Assembly (NCBI GenBank): GCA_947599825.1
Contig: CANQFS010000007.1
Location: forward strand, 1-48,356
From: an uncultured Clostridia bacterium
GTDB lineage: Bacteria > Bacillota > Clostridia > TANB77 > CAG-508
Reading direction: 5' to 3'
DNA length: 48,356 nt
Shown: positions 24,060 through 31,605 of the stretch, piece by piece
How positions within the stretch are numbered: position 1 is the stretch's first letter
Layout: each line of letters opens with the position of its first letter
Notes under the pieces: model-generated
Databases searched by the model: none
What the model was told of the DNA's origin: nothing
The model's input: only the letters and a program-made list of their open reading frames with translations
Translations under genes and position numbers: made by a program

Positions 24060-25739
24060 TTAAGGTATTAGCACTGCACGGAAGCCATCTCCTGTGTTTG
24101 CTTTGCTCGTTGTACAATGAAAAGCAAAATTACCTACCTTAGAATTAAAATCATAAATTCCTCCACGCAAGAAAACTGGAGTCGTATACCCTGCGAAACG
24201 CGAGTAATCACTATTCCATGCGTTCGTGTTCCAACCTGAACTATTACTTCCTGCCTTACTTCCTGTGGTTTCCCTTATGGCATCTCCAAATATTTTTGTG
24301 TTTTTTGCAAAATTACTTTGGCTTGCCGTATTACTATTGTTTGTTGAAGTGTTTTCATCATTTGGATAAATAGTTACATATTTTGTGCTATGTCCTGTAT
24401 TAGCGTTTGCTTTGTTTTCACTTGTAATAGTTGTCTTTGCTTCTTCTAGTAAACTTTTAGCGTTATTTACTAAATTAGTATTTCCATTATCTACAAAGCT
24501 TGCTGTTCTTTCCCATGAACCTCCACTCATATCATAAATTCCTGTAATATTTCCTGTTGTGCTCGCTTTTTTTCCAGCGTCACTATGCCAATTTCCTTGT
24601 GCACTCCCATTTAATAAATCACTTAAGTTTAGATTTTTATTTTCTCCTTCATCATCTGTTGCTGCTCCATAACCCGTTACTGCATAAACAGTATTTGTAC
24701 CATTTGCTGATACATTATTAATTCTAATTTGTTTTTTGTTTTGTCCATATTTGCTCCATGCCAAATAAGTAACTGCTCCCCATTCACTGTTTTTCATTAA
24801 ATGGCTATCTACTGTTGAAGTTAGTCCATATTGGTTTCCTTCATCTGTTAAATGTCTGCATAGTGTAAATGCATCACTTACATTAATATTATTATAGCTT
24901 GCTTTATTTGCTTGGAATGTTGGATATTTCATTTTTGTACTAGTAGTTACTTTTCCATAATAATTTGTAACGTCATCAGTTGACGTATATGATACATTTG
25001 AATCTTTTGCAGAAGTTGGTACATTATAATTTCCTACATACCCCGCTTCAAATTTTGCTACCCATATTCCTGTTAATTCTTTATCCCAACCACCATTAGC
25101 AAACTGGATACTACTTTCGTTAGTGAATGCTGGGTGTACGTAGTAATCTGTTGTTGTATCTACTGGTGTTCCTGCTTCTCCTACGTTTTTTTCTGTTGCT
25201 CTTTTAGCTGCTTTACTACCAGTTTCTGTATTTGCTTCTTCGTAATTATCTGTTGTTCCTATTAGGAATTTTACATCTATTGTTCCAGCTTGTGAATGGT
25301 CATTGCTTGGTTCATAAGTTATTTTATATGCATATCTTGGTATCCATACCCACAATGAACCATCTGCACTTTTTGCATTTGCCCATTGTTGATTTTCATA
25401 ATTATACCATGTTGTATCTTCTTCTGTTGTTACTGTGATATTTCCATTTGCATCAATTTTTACTGGTGTTAGCCCTGTTCCTTTTATTTTAGGTGCATTT
25501 ACCTTTTTTATTTCATTCCAACTTGCATTTATTTTTTCATTATATATCTCATCAACATTATCTACATCTTCTCCATAAATTTGTGCAATTCTCATATTAC
25601 TTTTTAATTGAGATTTTAATAAAGTTGTTGTAATTAAATAACTTCCCATTAAAATTGCTAAAAACACTAACACTGTGAATAAAACTAATGTTGATATAGC
25701 ACCTTTTTCTTGCTTTACCAATTTTTTCTTATTTTGCAT
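24060..25739 (-). CDS. Membrane-anchored surface protein with formylglycine-enzyme-like C-terminus
   Basis: A 559-residue protein. N-terminus: short basic segment, KGAISTLVLFTVLVFLAILMG (membrane helix, pilin-like), then a stalk. Domain landmarks match the FGE/C-lectin-like fold of the neighbouring protein at 14.0-15.4 kb: SLWVWIPRYAYKI, GIWVAKFEAGYVG, GITGIYDMSGG-type stretch (NITGIYDMSGGSWERTAS), WNSDYSRFAGYTTPVFLRGG and a final GDGFRAVLIP. Codons from about 24165 to 24245 (WNTNAWNSDYSRFAG) are GC-rich compared with the rest. It probably displays a ligand-binding domain at the cell surface. The ribosome site is AGAGGAAA; promoter with palindrome at 25773-25801. It is not cotranscribed with minD. 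Confidence 0.75.
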   Translation of the reverse strand: MQNKKKLVKQEKGAISTLVLFTVLVFLAILMGSYLITTTLLKSQLKSNMRIAQIYGEDVDNVDEIYNEKINASWNEIKKVNAPKIKGTGLTPVKIDANGNITVTTEEDTTWYNYENQQWANAKSADGSLWVWIPRYAYKITYEPSNDHSQAGTIDVKFLIGTTDNYEEANTETGSKAAKRATEKNVGEAGTPVDTTTDYYVHPAFTNESSIQFANGGWDKELTGIWVAKFEAGYVGNYNVPTSAKDSNVSYTSTDDVTNYYGKVTTSTKMKYPTFQANKASYNNINVSDAFTLCRHLTDEGNQYGLTSTVDSHLMKNSEWGAVTYLAWSKYGQNKKQIRINNVSANGTNTVYAVTGYGAATDDEGENKNLNLSDLLNGSAQGNWHSDAGKKASTTGNITGIYDMSGGSWERTASFVDNGNTNLVNNAKSLLEEAKTTITSENKANANTGHSTKYVTIYPNDENTSTNNSNTASQSNFAKNTKIFGDAIRETTGSKAGSNSSGWNTNAWNSDYSRFAGYTTPVFLRGGIYDFNSKVGNFAFHCTTSKANTGDGFRAVLIP

Positions 25740-25772
25740 TTTCTAAATTTCCTCTCTTTTGTGTTTTTTCTT

Positions 25773-25801
25773 ATTGTATCTTAAAAGATACTTTATTTCA
25801 A
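25773..25801 (-). promoter_or_regulatory. Promoter with internal palindrome, 559-residue surface protein
   Basis: Minus strand: -35 TTGAAA (25796-25801), 17 bases, -10 TACAAT (25773-25778). The spacer contains the perfect palindrome GTATCTT-AA-AAGATAC (25776-25791), which would let a regulator block RNA polymerase. Confidence 0.6.
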
Positions 25802-25839
25802 TCTTTTTTTATTTTTTATTATTAAAATTTGTGTCTATT

Positions 25840-27087
25840 TTAGCTAATAATATTTCTATTGTTTTCTTTTATCCATTCAATGCGTTCTTTTCGAAGCAAC
25901 TCTCCTACTTTTTTTGTATTTTTTATATGATATTTTTCTTCTATATATTTTCCATTTATTTTGCTAAAACATTCTTTTCCAATTTTGTCAAACGTAATGT
26001 CTTGTGGCATTTGCCTTCCTCTCCACTTATCACATAAAACTACTATTTTCATTCCGTCTAATCCTAATTTTGACTTAGAAACTCTTTCTAAAAAATCTAC
26101 TTGTTTTGGCGCTGTCATTTTTGAAAAAATGCCACCTAGCATATGTTCTTTTGCTGCCGTTTTTCCGCATTTTATCCAAATTTCTGGCATTTTTAATCGT
26201 TTTCCGAAATTTGCTACCAGCAAAACCCCACTTTTATCATGCCCGTAGTGATGTGGTAACATTTCTTTTGGAGTAATTCCTTTTCCTAAGTCGTGTACTA
26301 AAGCACTAAAACGAATTTCTAAGTTATTTGTTATTTGTGCTGATTTATCTACTACCATCATGGTATGTGCAAAACTATCTCCTTCTGGGTGATATTTTTC
26401 TGGCTGAGTGCTTCCTATTAAGTCGTAAATTTCTTTAAAATGAATATCTAATACATCTGCTTTTTTTAATACTTCAAAGAAGATGGAAGGTTTATCTGTA
26501 CTTAGTGCTTTTCTAAATTCGTCAAAAACTCTTTCTGCAGATAATGTTATTAATTCTTGTTTTAGTTCTTTCATCATAGTAATTGTGTTTTCTTCTACAG
26601 TAAAGTCTAGCATAGCAGCAAATCTTGCAACTCGGTATACCCTTAAGGGGTCTTCACAGAATGCTTCACTTGTTGCTCTAATAATTTTCTTTTCTATATC
26701 TTGCTTTCCATTGTAAGGGTCTAGTATTTTTCCTGTTTCTATTTCTTTTGCCATTGCATTTATGGTAATATCTCTTCTTGCTAAGTCTTCCTCTATTGTT
26801 ATTTCTTTTCCTGTTGTAATAGCAAATTGTGTGTGTCCTATTCCCTTCTTTTTTTCTTTTCTTGCTAGCGCAAATTCTGTTGCTTCTATGTCATATACAC
26901 CAAAAAATTTTCCTCGTTTATGAGCTTCTGGAAACAATTCCTCCCACTCTTCTTCATTTAAGCCTACTACGCAATAATCTTTATCATGCACTTTTCTTTT
27001 AAGGAGTTCATCTCGAAGTGCTCCGCCTACTAAATATAGTTTCCCGCCTTTTTGCTTTATTTTATTTGCAATTTCTAGTATTTCCAT
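25840..27087 (-). CDS. cca: CCA tRNA nucleotidyltransferase with HD domain
   Basis: Adds or repairs the CCA end of tRNAs. The 415-residue protein has the class II nucleotidyltransferase head LVGGALRDELL and DKDYCVVG (metal-binding acids), RRDITINAMA, DPLRVYRVARFAA, then the HD phosphohydrolase part HTMMVVD and SALVHDLGKGITP, as in enterobacterial enzymes. I chose the ATG at 27087 (MEILEIANKIKQ), with GAAAGGGG upstream; a start at 27138 would add 17 residues without a ribosome site. It is divergent from the por operon; copies 3 and 4 of the ACGCGT palindrome lie between. Confidence 0.93.
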   Translation of the reverse strand: MEILEIANKIKQKGGKLYLVGGALRDELLKRKVHDKDYCVVGLNEEEWEELFPEAHKRGKFFGVYDIEATEFALARKEKKKGIGHTQFAITTGKEITIEEDLARRDITINAMAKEIETGKILDPYNGKQDIEKKIIRATSEAFCEDPLRVYRVARFAAMLDFTVEENTITMMKELKQELITLSAERVFDEFRKALSTDKPSIFFEVLKKADVLDIHFKEIYDLIGSTQPEKYHPEGDSFAHTMMVVDKSAQITNNLEIRFSALVHDLGKGITPKEMLPHHYGHDKSGVLLVANFGKRLKMPEIWIKCGKTAAKEHMLGGIFSKMTAPKQVDFLERVSKSKLGLDGMKIVVLCDKWRGRQMPQDITFDKIGKECFSKINGKYIEEKYHIKNTKKVGELLRKERIEWIKENNRNIIS

Positions 27088-27220
27088 AGTAGACTTTATC
27101 CCCTTTCTTGTTTCATAGTGTTTCACAGTAAGTCGCATAGTATTTTTCTATTACCTTTTTTATTGTAACACAAATTTTTACCTTTTATGAAGATTTCCTT
27201 TAATTTTTTTCCTATTCGTT

Positions 27221-27251
27221 GGAAAGATTTGGGACGCGTCCGAATCTTTCC
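27221..27251. repeat. ACGCGT palindromic repeat, copy 3
   Basis: Same 31-bp palindrome as copy 1 with one change (CGAATC instead of CAAATC). It is paired with copy 4 in inverted orientation at 12 bases distance, in the divergent region between cca and porG. Confidence 0.9.
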
Positions 27252-27263
27252 ATGATGTTATTA

Positions 27264-27294
27264 GGAAAGATTTGGACGCGTCCCAAATCTTTCC
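27264..27294. repeat. ACGCGT palindromic repeat, copy 4
   Basis: Identical to copy 2. It ends 30 bases before the -35 box of the por promoter. Copies 3 and 4 could fold together into one long cruciform. Confidence 0.9.
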
Positions 27295-27323
27295 TTTTTG
27301 ACTAGTCAGTCGTGATTTTTTCC

Positions 27324-27352
27324 TTGACATTCTTATATAATAGGCATATACT
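27324..27352 (+). promoter_or_regulatory. por operon promoter
   Basis: Perfect -35 TTGACA (27324-27329), 17 bases, -10 TATACT (27347-27352). It places transcription start near 27359, and so excludes the longer upstream start for porG. Confidence 0.75.
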
Positions 27353-27410
27353 TAAAGCATTGAAAGCATATATTTTTATTATATTTTATTTTATAGAAAG
27401 GGTGGAAAAA

Positions 27411-27995
27411 ATGGATAACATGATTGAAATTAGATGGCATGGTAGAGGTGGCCAAGGTGCAAAAACTGCTTCTTTGCTACTTGCAGATGCTGCTTTTAAT
27501 ACAGGAAAATATATTCAAGGTTTTCCAGAGTATGGTCCTGAGAGAATGGGTGCTCCTATTACAGCCTATAATCGTATTAGCACTTCACCAATTCGTCTTC
27601 ACAGCAATATTTATGAACCAGATTATGTTGTAGTAGTAGATGATTCTTTACTAGAATCTGTACCTGTTACAGATGGCTTAAAAGAAACTGGTGCTATTGT
27701 TATTAATACAACTAAAAATGCTGACGAATTAAAGTCATTACTAAATGGTTATAAAGGTAAAGTATATACTATTGATGCAAGAAAAGTATCAGAAGAGGCT
27801 CTTGGAAAGTATTTTCCAAATACTCCAATGCTTGCAGCAATTGTAAAGGTTTCTGAAATTATGACAGAGCAAGAATTTTTAGATGATATGAAGGATTCTT
27901 TTAAGCATAAATTTGCTAAAAAGCCTGAAGTTATTGATGGAAATATGAAAGCTTTAGAACTTGCTCTTAAAGAAGTTCATTTAATAAATTTTTAA
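27411..27995 (+). CDS. porG: 2-oxoacid:ferredoxin oxidoreductase, gamma subunit
   Basis: Gamma subunit of a four-subunit pyruvate/2-oxoacid:ferredoxin oxidoreductase, which converts a 2-oxoacid and CoA to acyl-CoA, CO2 and reduced ferredoxin. From the ATG at 27411 it is 194 residues: IEIRWHGRGGQGAKTAS at the start, GFPEYGPERMGAPITAYNRIS, VVVVDDSLL, and LAAIVKVSEI. AAGGGTGG is the ribosome site. It opens the gamma-delta-alpha-beta order known from Thermotoga-type enzymes. A 200-bp foldback starts 10 bases after its stop and separates it from the delta gene. Confidence 0.93.
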   Translation: MDNMIEIRWHGRGGQGAKTASLLLADAAFNTGKYIQGFPEYGPERMGAPITAYNRISTSPIRLHSNIYEPDYVVVVDDSLLESVPVTDGLKETGAIVINTTKNADELKSLLNGYKGKVYTIDARKVSEEALGKYFPNTPMLAAIVKVSEIMTEQEFLDDMKDSFKHKFAKKPEVIDGNMKALELALKEVHLINF

Positions 27996-28004
27996 CATTA
28001 TTCG

Positions 28005-28203
28005 TTTCTAAATTATAGTTAGTTTATATATTTATTTTTTTAGCGACGCCTTGAGGGTAAACTTTTATAGAAATTGTCAAAACATTTTTGGGAGAATCTC
28101 ATTTTTAATGAGAGGCCCCATAAAATATAAGTTACAATTTCTTTAAAGTTTAGCCCGAACTAGGAATAAAAAATAAATATATAAAACAACTATAGATTAG
28201 AAA
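28005..28203. repeat. About 200-bp foldback element inside the por operon
   Basis: Almost the whole porG-porD spacer folds on itself. The outer arms (28005-28040 and 28168-28203) pair over about 35 bp with few mismatches, including 18 perfect pairs (28023-28040 with 28168-28185). Then come an internal loop (GCGACGCCTTGA versus GAACTAGGA), an inner stem of about 23 bp from GGGTAAAC / AGTTTAGCCC (28055-28077 with 28132-28155), and an apical hairpin CTCAT/ATGAG. It is either a structured RNA, a transcript-stability element or a MITE-like insertion; no known RNA family was recognised. Confidence 0.75.
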
Positions 28204-28233
28204 TTATATAAATTTAGAAAGGAGAAATTATTT

Positions 28234-28530
28234 ATGTCTGAAGTAAAAATTAATAAAGAATCTCCATGGCAAGACTTAACACCTGGCGGAACTATTTATG
28301 ATGCAGGAAATTCTCTAAATTTTAAAACAGGTGATTGGAGAAGTGTAAAGCCAGTTTTCTTATCTGATAAATGCAAACAATGTGGACTTTGTTTCCCTGT
28401 TTGCCCAGATAATGCTATTCCTGTTGGAGAAGATCAAAAAAGAAGAGATTTTAATTATGATTATTGCAAAGGGTGTGGCGTATGTGCTAAAACTTGCCCA
28501 TTTGGTGCAATTGAAATGAAAGAACAATAA
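28234..28530 (+). CDS. porD: 2-oxoacid:ferredoxin oxidoreductase, delta (ferredoxin-like) subunit
   Basis: A 98-residue subunit with two [4Fe-4S] clusters: CKQCGLCFPVCP and CKGCGVCAKTCP, which carry electrons from the TPP site to external ferredoxin. The N-terminal half, SPWQDLTPGGTIYDAGNSLNF, is the usual delta extension, and KPVFLSDKC leads into the first cluster. AAAGGAG is the ribosome site. It lies behind the foldback element and 33 bases before porA. Confidence 0.95.
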   Translation: MSEVKINKESPWQDLTPGGTIYDAGNSLNFKTGDWRSVKPVFLSDKCKQCGLCFPVCPDNAIPVGEDQKRRDFNYDYCKGCGVCAKTCPFGAIEMKEQ

Positions 28531-28563
28531 AATTTGAAAAATAAAAGAAAGGAAGAAAAAACT

Positions 28564-29754
28564 ATGAGTATAAGAGAACGTTTAAGTGGAAACGAAGCCT
28601 CTGCTATTGCAATGAAACAAATTAACCCAGATGTTGTGGCTGCTTTCCCTATAACCCCATCAACTGAAATACCTCAATATTTTTCTACTTTTGTTAGTAA
28701 TGGAAAAGTAGATACCGAATTTATAGCTGTAGAAAGTGAACATAGTGCTATGAGTGCCTGTATTGGTGCAGAAGCAGCAGGTGCAAGAGCCATGACTGCT
28801 ACTTCTTCTAATGGATTAGCCTTTATGTGGGAAATGATTTACATTGCTTCTTCTTGCAGACTTCCTATTGTTATGCCACTTGTTAATCGTACACTTTCTG
28901 GGCCATTAAATATTCATAATGACCATTCAGATGCAATGGGAATTCGTGATAGCGGTTGGATTATGCTATTTTCAGAAAATAATCAAGAGGCTTATGATAA
29001 TTTAATTATGGCACACCGCATTGCAGAGCATAAAGATGTATGCCTTCCTCTTGCTGTTTGTCAAGATGGATTTATTACTTCTCATTCAATTGAAAATATT
29101 GAGTTAATTGAAGATGACAAAGCAAAAGAATTTATTGGAAAATATCAACCAGAACATTATTTGTTAAATGCAAAAGAGCCAATTGCTGTTGGTCCTATGG
29201 ATTTACAAGCATATCATTTTGAGCATAAATATCAACAAGCAGAGGCTATGAGAAATGCTAAAAAAGTTATTTTAGAAGTTGCTAAAGACTTTGAAAAATT
29301 AACAGGAAGAAAATATGGTTTATTTGAAGAATATAAATTAGATGACGCTGAAATTGCTATTGTTTGTATGAACTCTACCGCAGGAACAACAAAAGATGTT
29401 GTAGATTCTTTAAGAGAAAAAGGAATTAAGGCTGGTCTTTTAAAATTAAGAGTATTTAGACCATTTCCTGCAGAAGAAATTGCAAAGGCTTTGAAAAATG
29501 TAAAGGCTGTTGCTGTTTTAGATAAAGCAGATAGTTTAAATGCTTGTGGTGGCCCATTATTTACAGATGTTACTTCTGGTATGTATGTAAATAATTTAAA
29601 TGTTCCAACAGTTAACTACATTTATGGACTTGGTGGAAGAGATACCACTGCAAAAGATATTTTAGGTGTTTATAATGATTTACAAGAGATTGTAAAAACA
29701 GGAAATATAGATAACCCTTATCGTTACTTTGGATTAAAGAGAGGTGAAAAATAA
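28564..29754 (+). CDS. porA: 2-oxoacid:ferredoxin oxidoreductase, alpha subunit
   Basis: A 396-residue alpha subunit. It begins LSGNEASAIAMKQINPDVVAAFPITPSTEIP, with the conserved EHSAMSACIGAEAAGARAMTATSSNGLA loop starting near residue 61, PIVMPLVNRTLSGPLNIH, and the late CoA-contact domain KAGLLKLRVFRPFPAEEI. The ATG at 28564 was chosen because AAAGGAAG precedes it. The porB start overlaps its stop (TAATG), giving translational coupling. The sequence fits pyruvate better than branched-chain acids, but substrate is inferred from family resemblance. Confidence 0.95.
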   Translation: MSIRERLSGNEASAIAMKQINPDVVAAFPITPSTEIPQYFSTFVSNGKVDTEFIAVESEHSAMSACIGAEAAGARAMTATSSNGLAFMWEMIYIASSCRLPIVMPLVNRTLSGPLNIHNDHSDAMGIRDSGWIMLFSENNQEAYDNLIMAHRIAEHKDVCLPLAVCQDGFITSHSIENIELIEDDKAKEFIGKYQPEHYLLNAKEPIAVGPMDLQAYHFEHKYQQAEAMRNAKKVILEVAKDFEKLTGRKYGLFEEYKLDDAEIAIVCMNSTAGTTKDVVDSLREKGIKAGLLKLRVFRPFPAEEIAKALKNVKAVAVLDKADSLNACGGPLFTDVTSGMYVNNLNVPTVNYIYGLGGRDTTAKDILGVYNDLQEIVKTGNIDNPYRYFGLKRGEK

Positions 29755-30707
29755 TGGCATATAATGTAAAAGAAGTTGTTGCAACAAAACCTGCTGTATT
29801 TGAATCTGGTCATAGAATGTGCGCTGGTTGTGGTGCACCACCAGTAGCAAGAATGGTAATGAGAGCCTTAAAAGAAGGAGACCACGCTGTAGTTGCAAAT
29901 GCTACTGGCTGTATGGAAGTTTCTACTTGTATTTACCCTTATACTTCTTGGAGTAGTTCTTATATTCATTCTGCATTTGAATGCGCTGCTGCTACTTGTT
30001 CTGGAGTAGAGGCTGCTTATAAAGCAATGTTAAGACAAGGAAAATTACCACAAGACGAACATTTTAAATTTATCGCTTTTGGTGGAGATGGCGGAACTTA
30101 TGATATTGGACTTCAAAGTTTATCTGCTGCTATGGAAAGAGGTCATGACATGACTTATGTATGTTATGATAATGGCGCTTATATGAACACTGGAATTCAA
30201 CGTTCTTCTGCTACTCCTCATTTTGCAGATACCACTACTTCTCCTGCTGGTGAAGTTATTCCTGGAAAGATGCAAATTCGTAAAGATTTAACTGAAATTA
30301 TGGAAGCGCATCATTTACCTTATGTAGCACAAACTGCTGGATACATGAATTTTAAAGATTTGTATGAAAAAGCAGAAAAGGCTATTTACACAGAAGGCCC
30401 AACTTTCTTAAATGTACTTGCTCCATGTCCTAGAGGTTGGGGCTACCCAACTGATATGCTAACACAAATTAACAAACTTGCGGTAGAAACTTGCTATTGG
30501 CCTTTATATGAAATTGAAAATGGTAAGTATAAGATTACTTATAAACCTGCTAAGAAGTTACCTGTTGAAGAATTCTTACGTCCACAAAGAAGATTTAAAC
30601 ATATGTTTAAACCTGGTAATGAATGGATGGTTGAGGCCTTCCAACAAGAAGTAGATAAGCGTTGGGAAGAACTTCTAAAACTAGAAGAAATGTCAAATAA
30701 AGAATAA
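29754..30707 (+). CDS. porB: 2-oxoacid:ferredoxin oxidoreductase, beta (TPP) subunit
   Basis: A 317-residue thiamine-diphosphate-binding subunit. HRMCAGCGAPPVARM supplies the first cluster cysteines, ATGCMEVSTCIYPYTSW the next. The TPP motif is GGDGGTYDIGLQSLSAAMERG with YDNGAYMNTGIQRS after it, and APCPRGWGYP carries the last cysteine. It completes the complex. A strong terminator hairpin follows four bases after the stop. The enzyme is oxygen-sensitive, supporting an anaerobic host. Confidence 0.96.
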   Translation: MAYNVKEVVATKPAVFESGHRMCAGCGAPPVARMVMRALKEGDHAVVANATGCMEVSTCIYPYTSWSSSYIHSAFECAAATCSGVEAAYKAMLRQGKLPQDEHFKFIAFGGDGGTYDIGLQSLSAAMERGHDMTYVCYDNGAYMNTGIQRSSATPHFADTTTSPAGEVIPGKMQIRKDLTEIMEAHHLPYVAQTAGYMNFKDLYEKAEKAIYTEGPTFLNVLAPCPRGWGYPTDMLTQINKLAVETCYWPLYEIENGKYKITYKPAKKLPVEEFLRPQRRFKHMFKPGNEWMVEAFQQEVDKRWEELLKLEEMSNKE

Positions 30708-30710
30708 GAA

Positions 30711-30751
30711 AAAAGTGAGATTTTGAGGATTGACTTAAAAATCTCACTTTT
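30711..30751 (+). terminator. por operon terminator
   Basis: AAAAGTGAGATTTT (30711-30724) pairs perfectly with AAAATCTCACTTTT (30738-30751), 14 bp, followed by TAATTTG. Confidence 0.8.
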
Positions 30752-30849
30752 AATTTGAGTAATTAATTTTAAAACAGAAGTAATATTTTCTATGCTATAA
30801 ATAATTTAAAAAATATTAGTTTACGTATATTAAAAATTTAAAAAATGAA

Positions 30850-30905
30850 AGGGGTGTCCTTAAGCGTTCCAAAATGGAACAAAAAGGGGCGTCCCTCTTG
30901 TTCTC
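30850..30905. repeat. GTTCC/GGAAC dispersed repeat, copy 3
   Basis: Nearly identical to copy 2 but with GTTCCAAAATGGAAC, i.e. the central palindrome is inverted; the TTGTTC end is duplicated. It ends four bases from the stop codon of the minus-strand yoeB gene, the same placement as behind rodA. Confidence 0.8.
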
Positions 30906-30909
30906 TTGT

Positions 30910-31182
30910 TCATTTTCTCTCATAATGTGTCCATATACTAATTATTTTTACTATTTTTTCTTGCTCTAGTACTTGATAAACTAATCTATGTTGTATATTA
31001 ATTCTTCTAGAATAAGCACCTTGTAATTCTCCTAGTAATTTTTCATAAGGTGGTGGATTTTGGTATGGATTATTCCTTATTACATCAATTAAGTTTTTAA
31101 CCTTATTGCTTAAGCCAATTGATTTAATTTTAGGAATATCCTTTATTGCCGTTTTTCTATAAACTATTTTATACACTACCAT
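30910..31182 (-). CDS. yoeB: Txe/YoeB family toxin
   Basis: A 90-residue RelE-superfamily ribosome-dependent mRNA nuclease. The family core YQNPPPYEKLLGELQGAYSRR, then INIQHRLVYQV and the C-terminal THYER match YoeB, including the active-site Arg and terminal His-Tyr. Its start overlaps the 3' end of the antitoxin gene by 7 bases, so the two are translated together. The pair is on its own between the por operon and clpE and reads against both, suggesting a later insertion. The only unusual point is the repeat copy immediately behind the stop. Confidence 0.92.
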   Translation of the reverse strand: MVVYKIVYRKTAIKDIPKIKSIGLSNKVKNLIDVIRNNPYQNPPPYEKLLGELQGAYSRRINIQHRLVYQVLEQEKIVKIISIWTHYERK

Positions 31183-31424
31183 TCCACCTCATCTTCATTA
31201 ACATATTCTTCTACATTTTCTTTTAAGCCTTTAATAATATCATCTTTTAGACCTGGTATAGATGAAATATATAGTGTTTCCATTAAATTATTGTAATCTT
31301 CTTCTGATAAAACAACTGCATTTCCGTTTTTTGTTGTAATATTGATAGGCTCGTTATATTTAATTGTTTGTTCAAGCAATTCATAAATATCTTTTCTGAA
31401 GTTCGTAATATTAATGTTTGTCAT
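31176..31424 (-). CDS. yefM: YefM/Phd family antitoxin
   Basis: An 82-residue antitoxin that binds DNA through its N-terminal half (TNITNFR-type start, here NINITNFRKDIYELLEQTIKYNEPINITTKNG split by NAVVLSEEDYNNLMETLYI). The acidic C-terminus (ENVEEYVNEDEVEW) would wrap the toxin. A strong AAGGAGG precedes the ATG. A promoter and palindromic operator lie directly upstream (31440-31481), consistent with autorepression by the toxin-antitoxin complex. Confidence 0.92.
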   Translation of the reverse strand: MTNINITNFRKDIYELLEQTIKYNEPINITTKNGNAVVLSEEDYNNLMETLYISSIPGLKDDIIKGLKENVEEYVNEDEVEW

Positions 31425-31439
31425 AGTATAACACCTCCT

Positions 31440-31481
31440 TATACTATATTATAGTATAACATACGTTTTTGCGTACGTCAA
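31440..31481 (-). promoter_or_regulatory. yefM-yoeB promoter and operator
   Basis: Minus strand: -35 TTGACG (31476-31481), 17 bases, -10 TATACT (31453-31458). The -10 is part of the perfect palindrome TATACTATA-T-TATAGTATA (31440-31458). The spacer also holds ACGTACGC/ACGT repeats. This is the usual layout for a TA autorepressor site. Confidence 0.75.
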
Positions 31482-31542
31482 TATTTTATATTTATTTTCT
31501 CCTAATTTTTTATATTTTATGCAAAATGTAAACTTAATTTCA

Positions 31543-31571
31543 TTGACTATTTTACCTTTTTGTAGTATGAT
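31543..31571 (+). promoter_or_regulatory. clpE promoter
   Basis: -35 TTGACT (31543-31548), 17 bases, -10 TATGAT (31566-31571). I do not see the GGTCAAA direct repeats of a CtsR operator around it. Confidence 0.65.
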
Positions 31572-31605
31572 AGAAGAGTAAAAAATTAAGGAGGAAAGAC
31601 AATTT

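Noticed and set aside
27312-27410. Longer N-terminus for porG starting at 27312
   Set aside because: The promoter lies inside this stretch, and the family starts at the ATG at 27411 with its ribosome site.
28005-28203. T-box, 6S RNA or a known riboswitch in the por spacer
   Set aside because: No T-box sequence, no recognisable 6S or riboswitch consensus; only the foldback itself can be supported.
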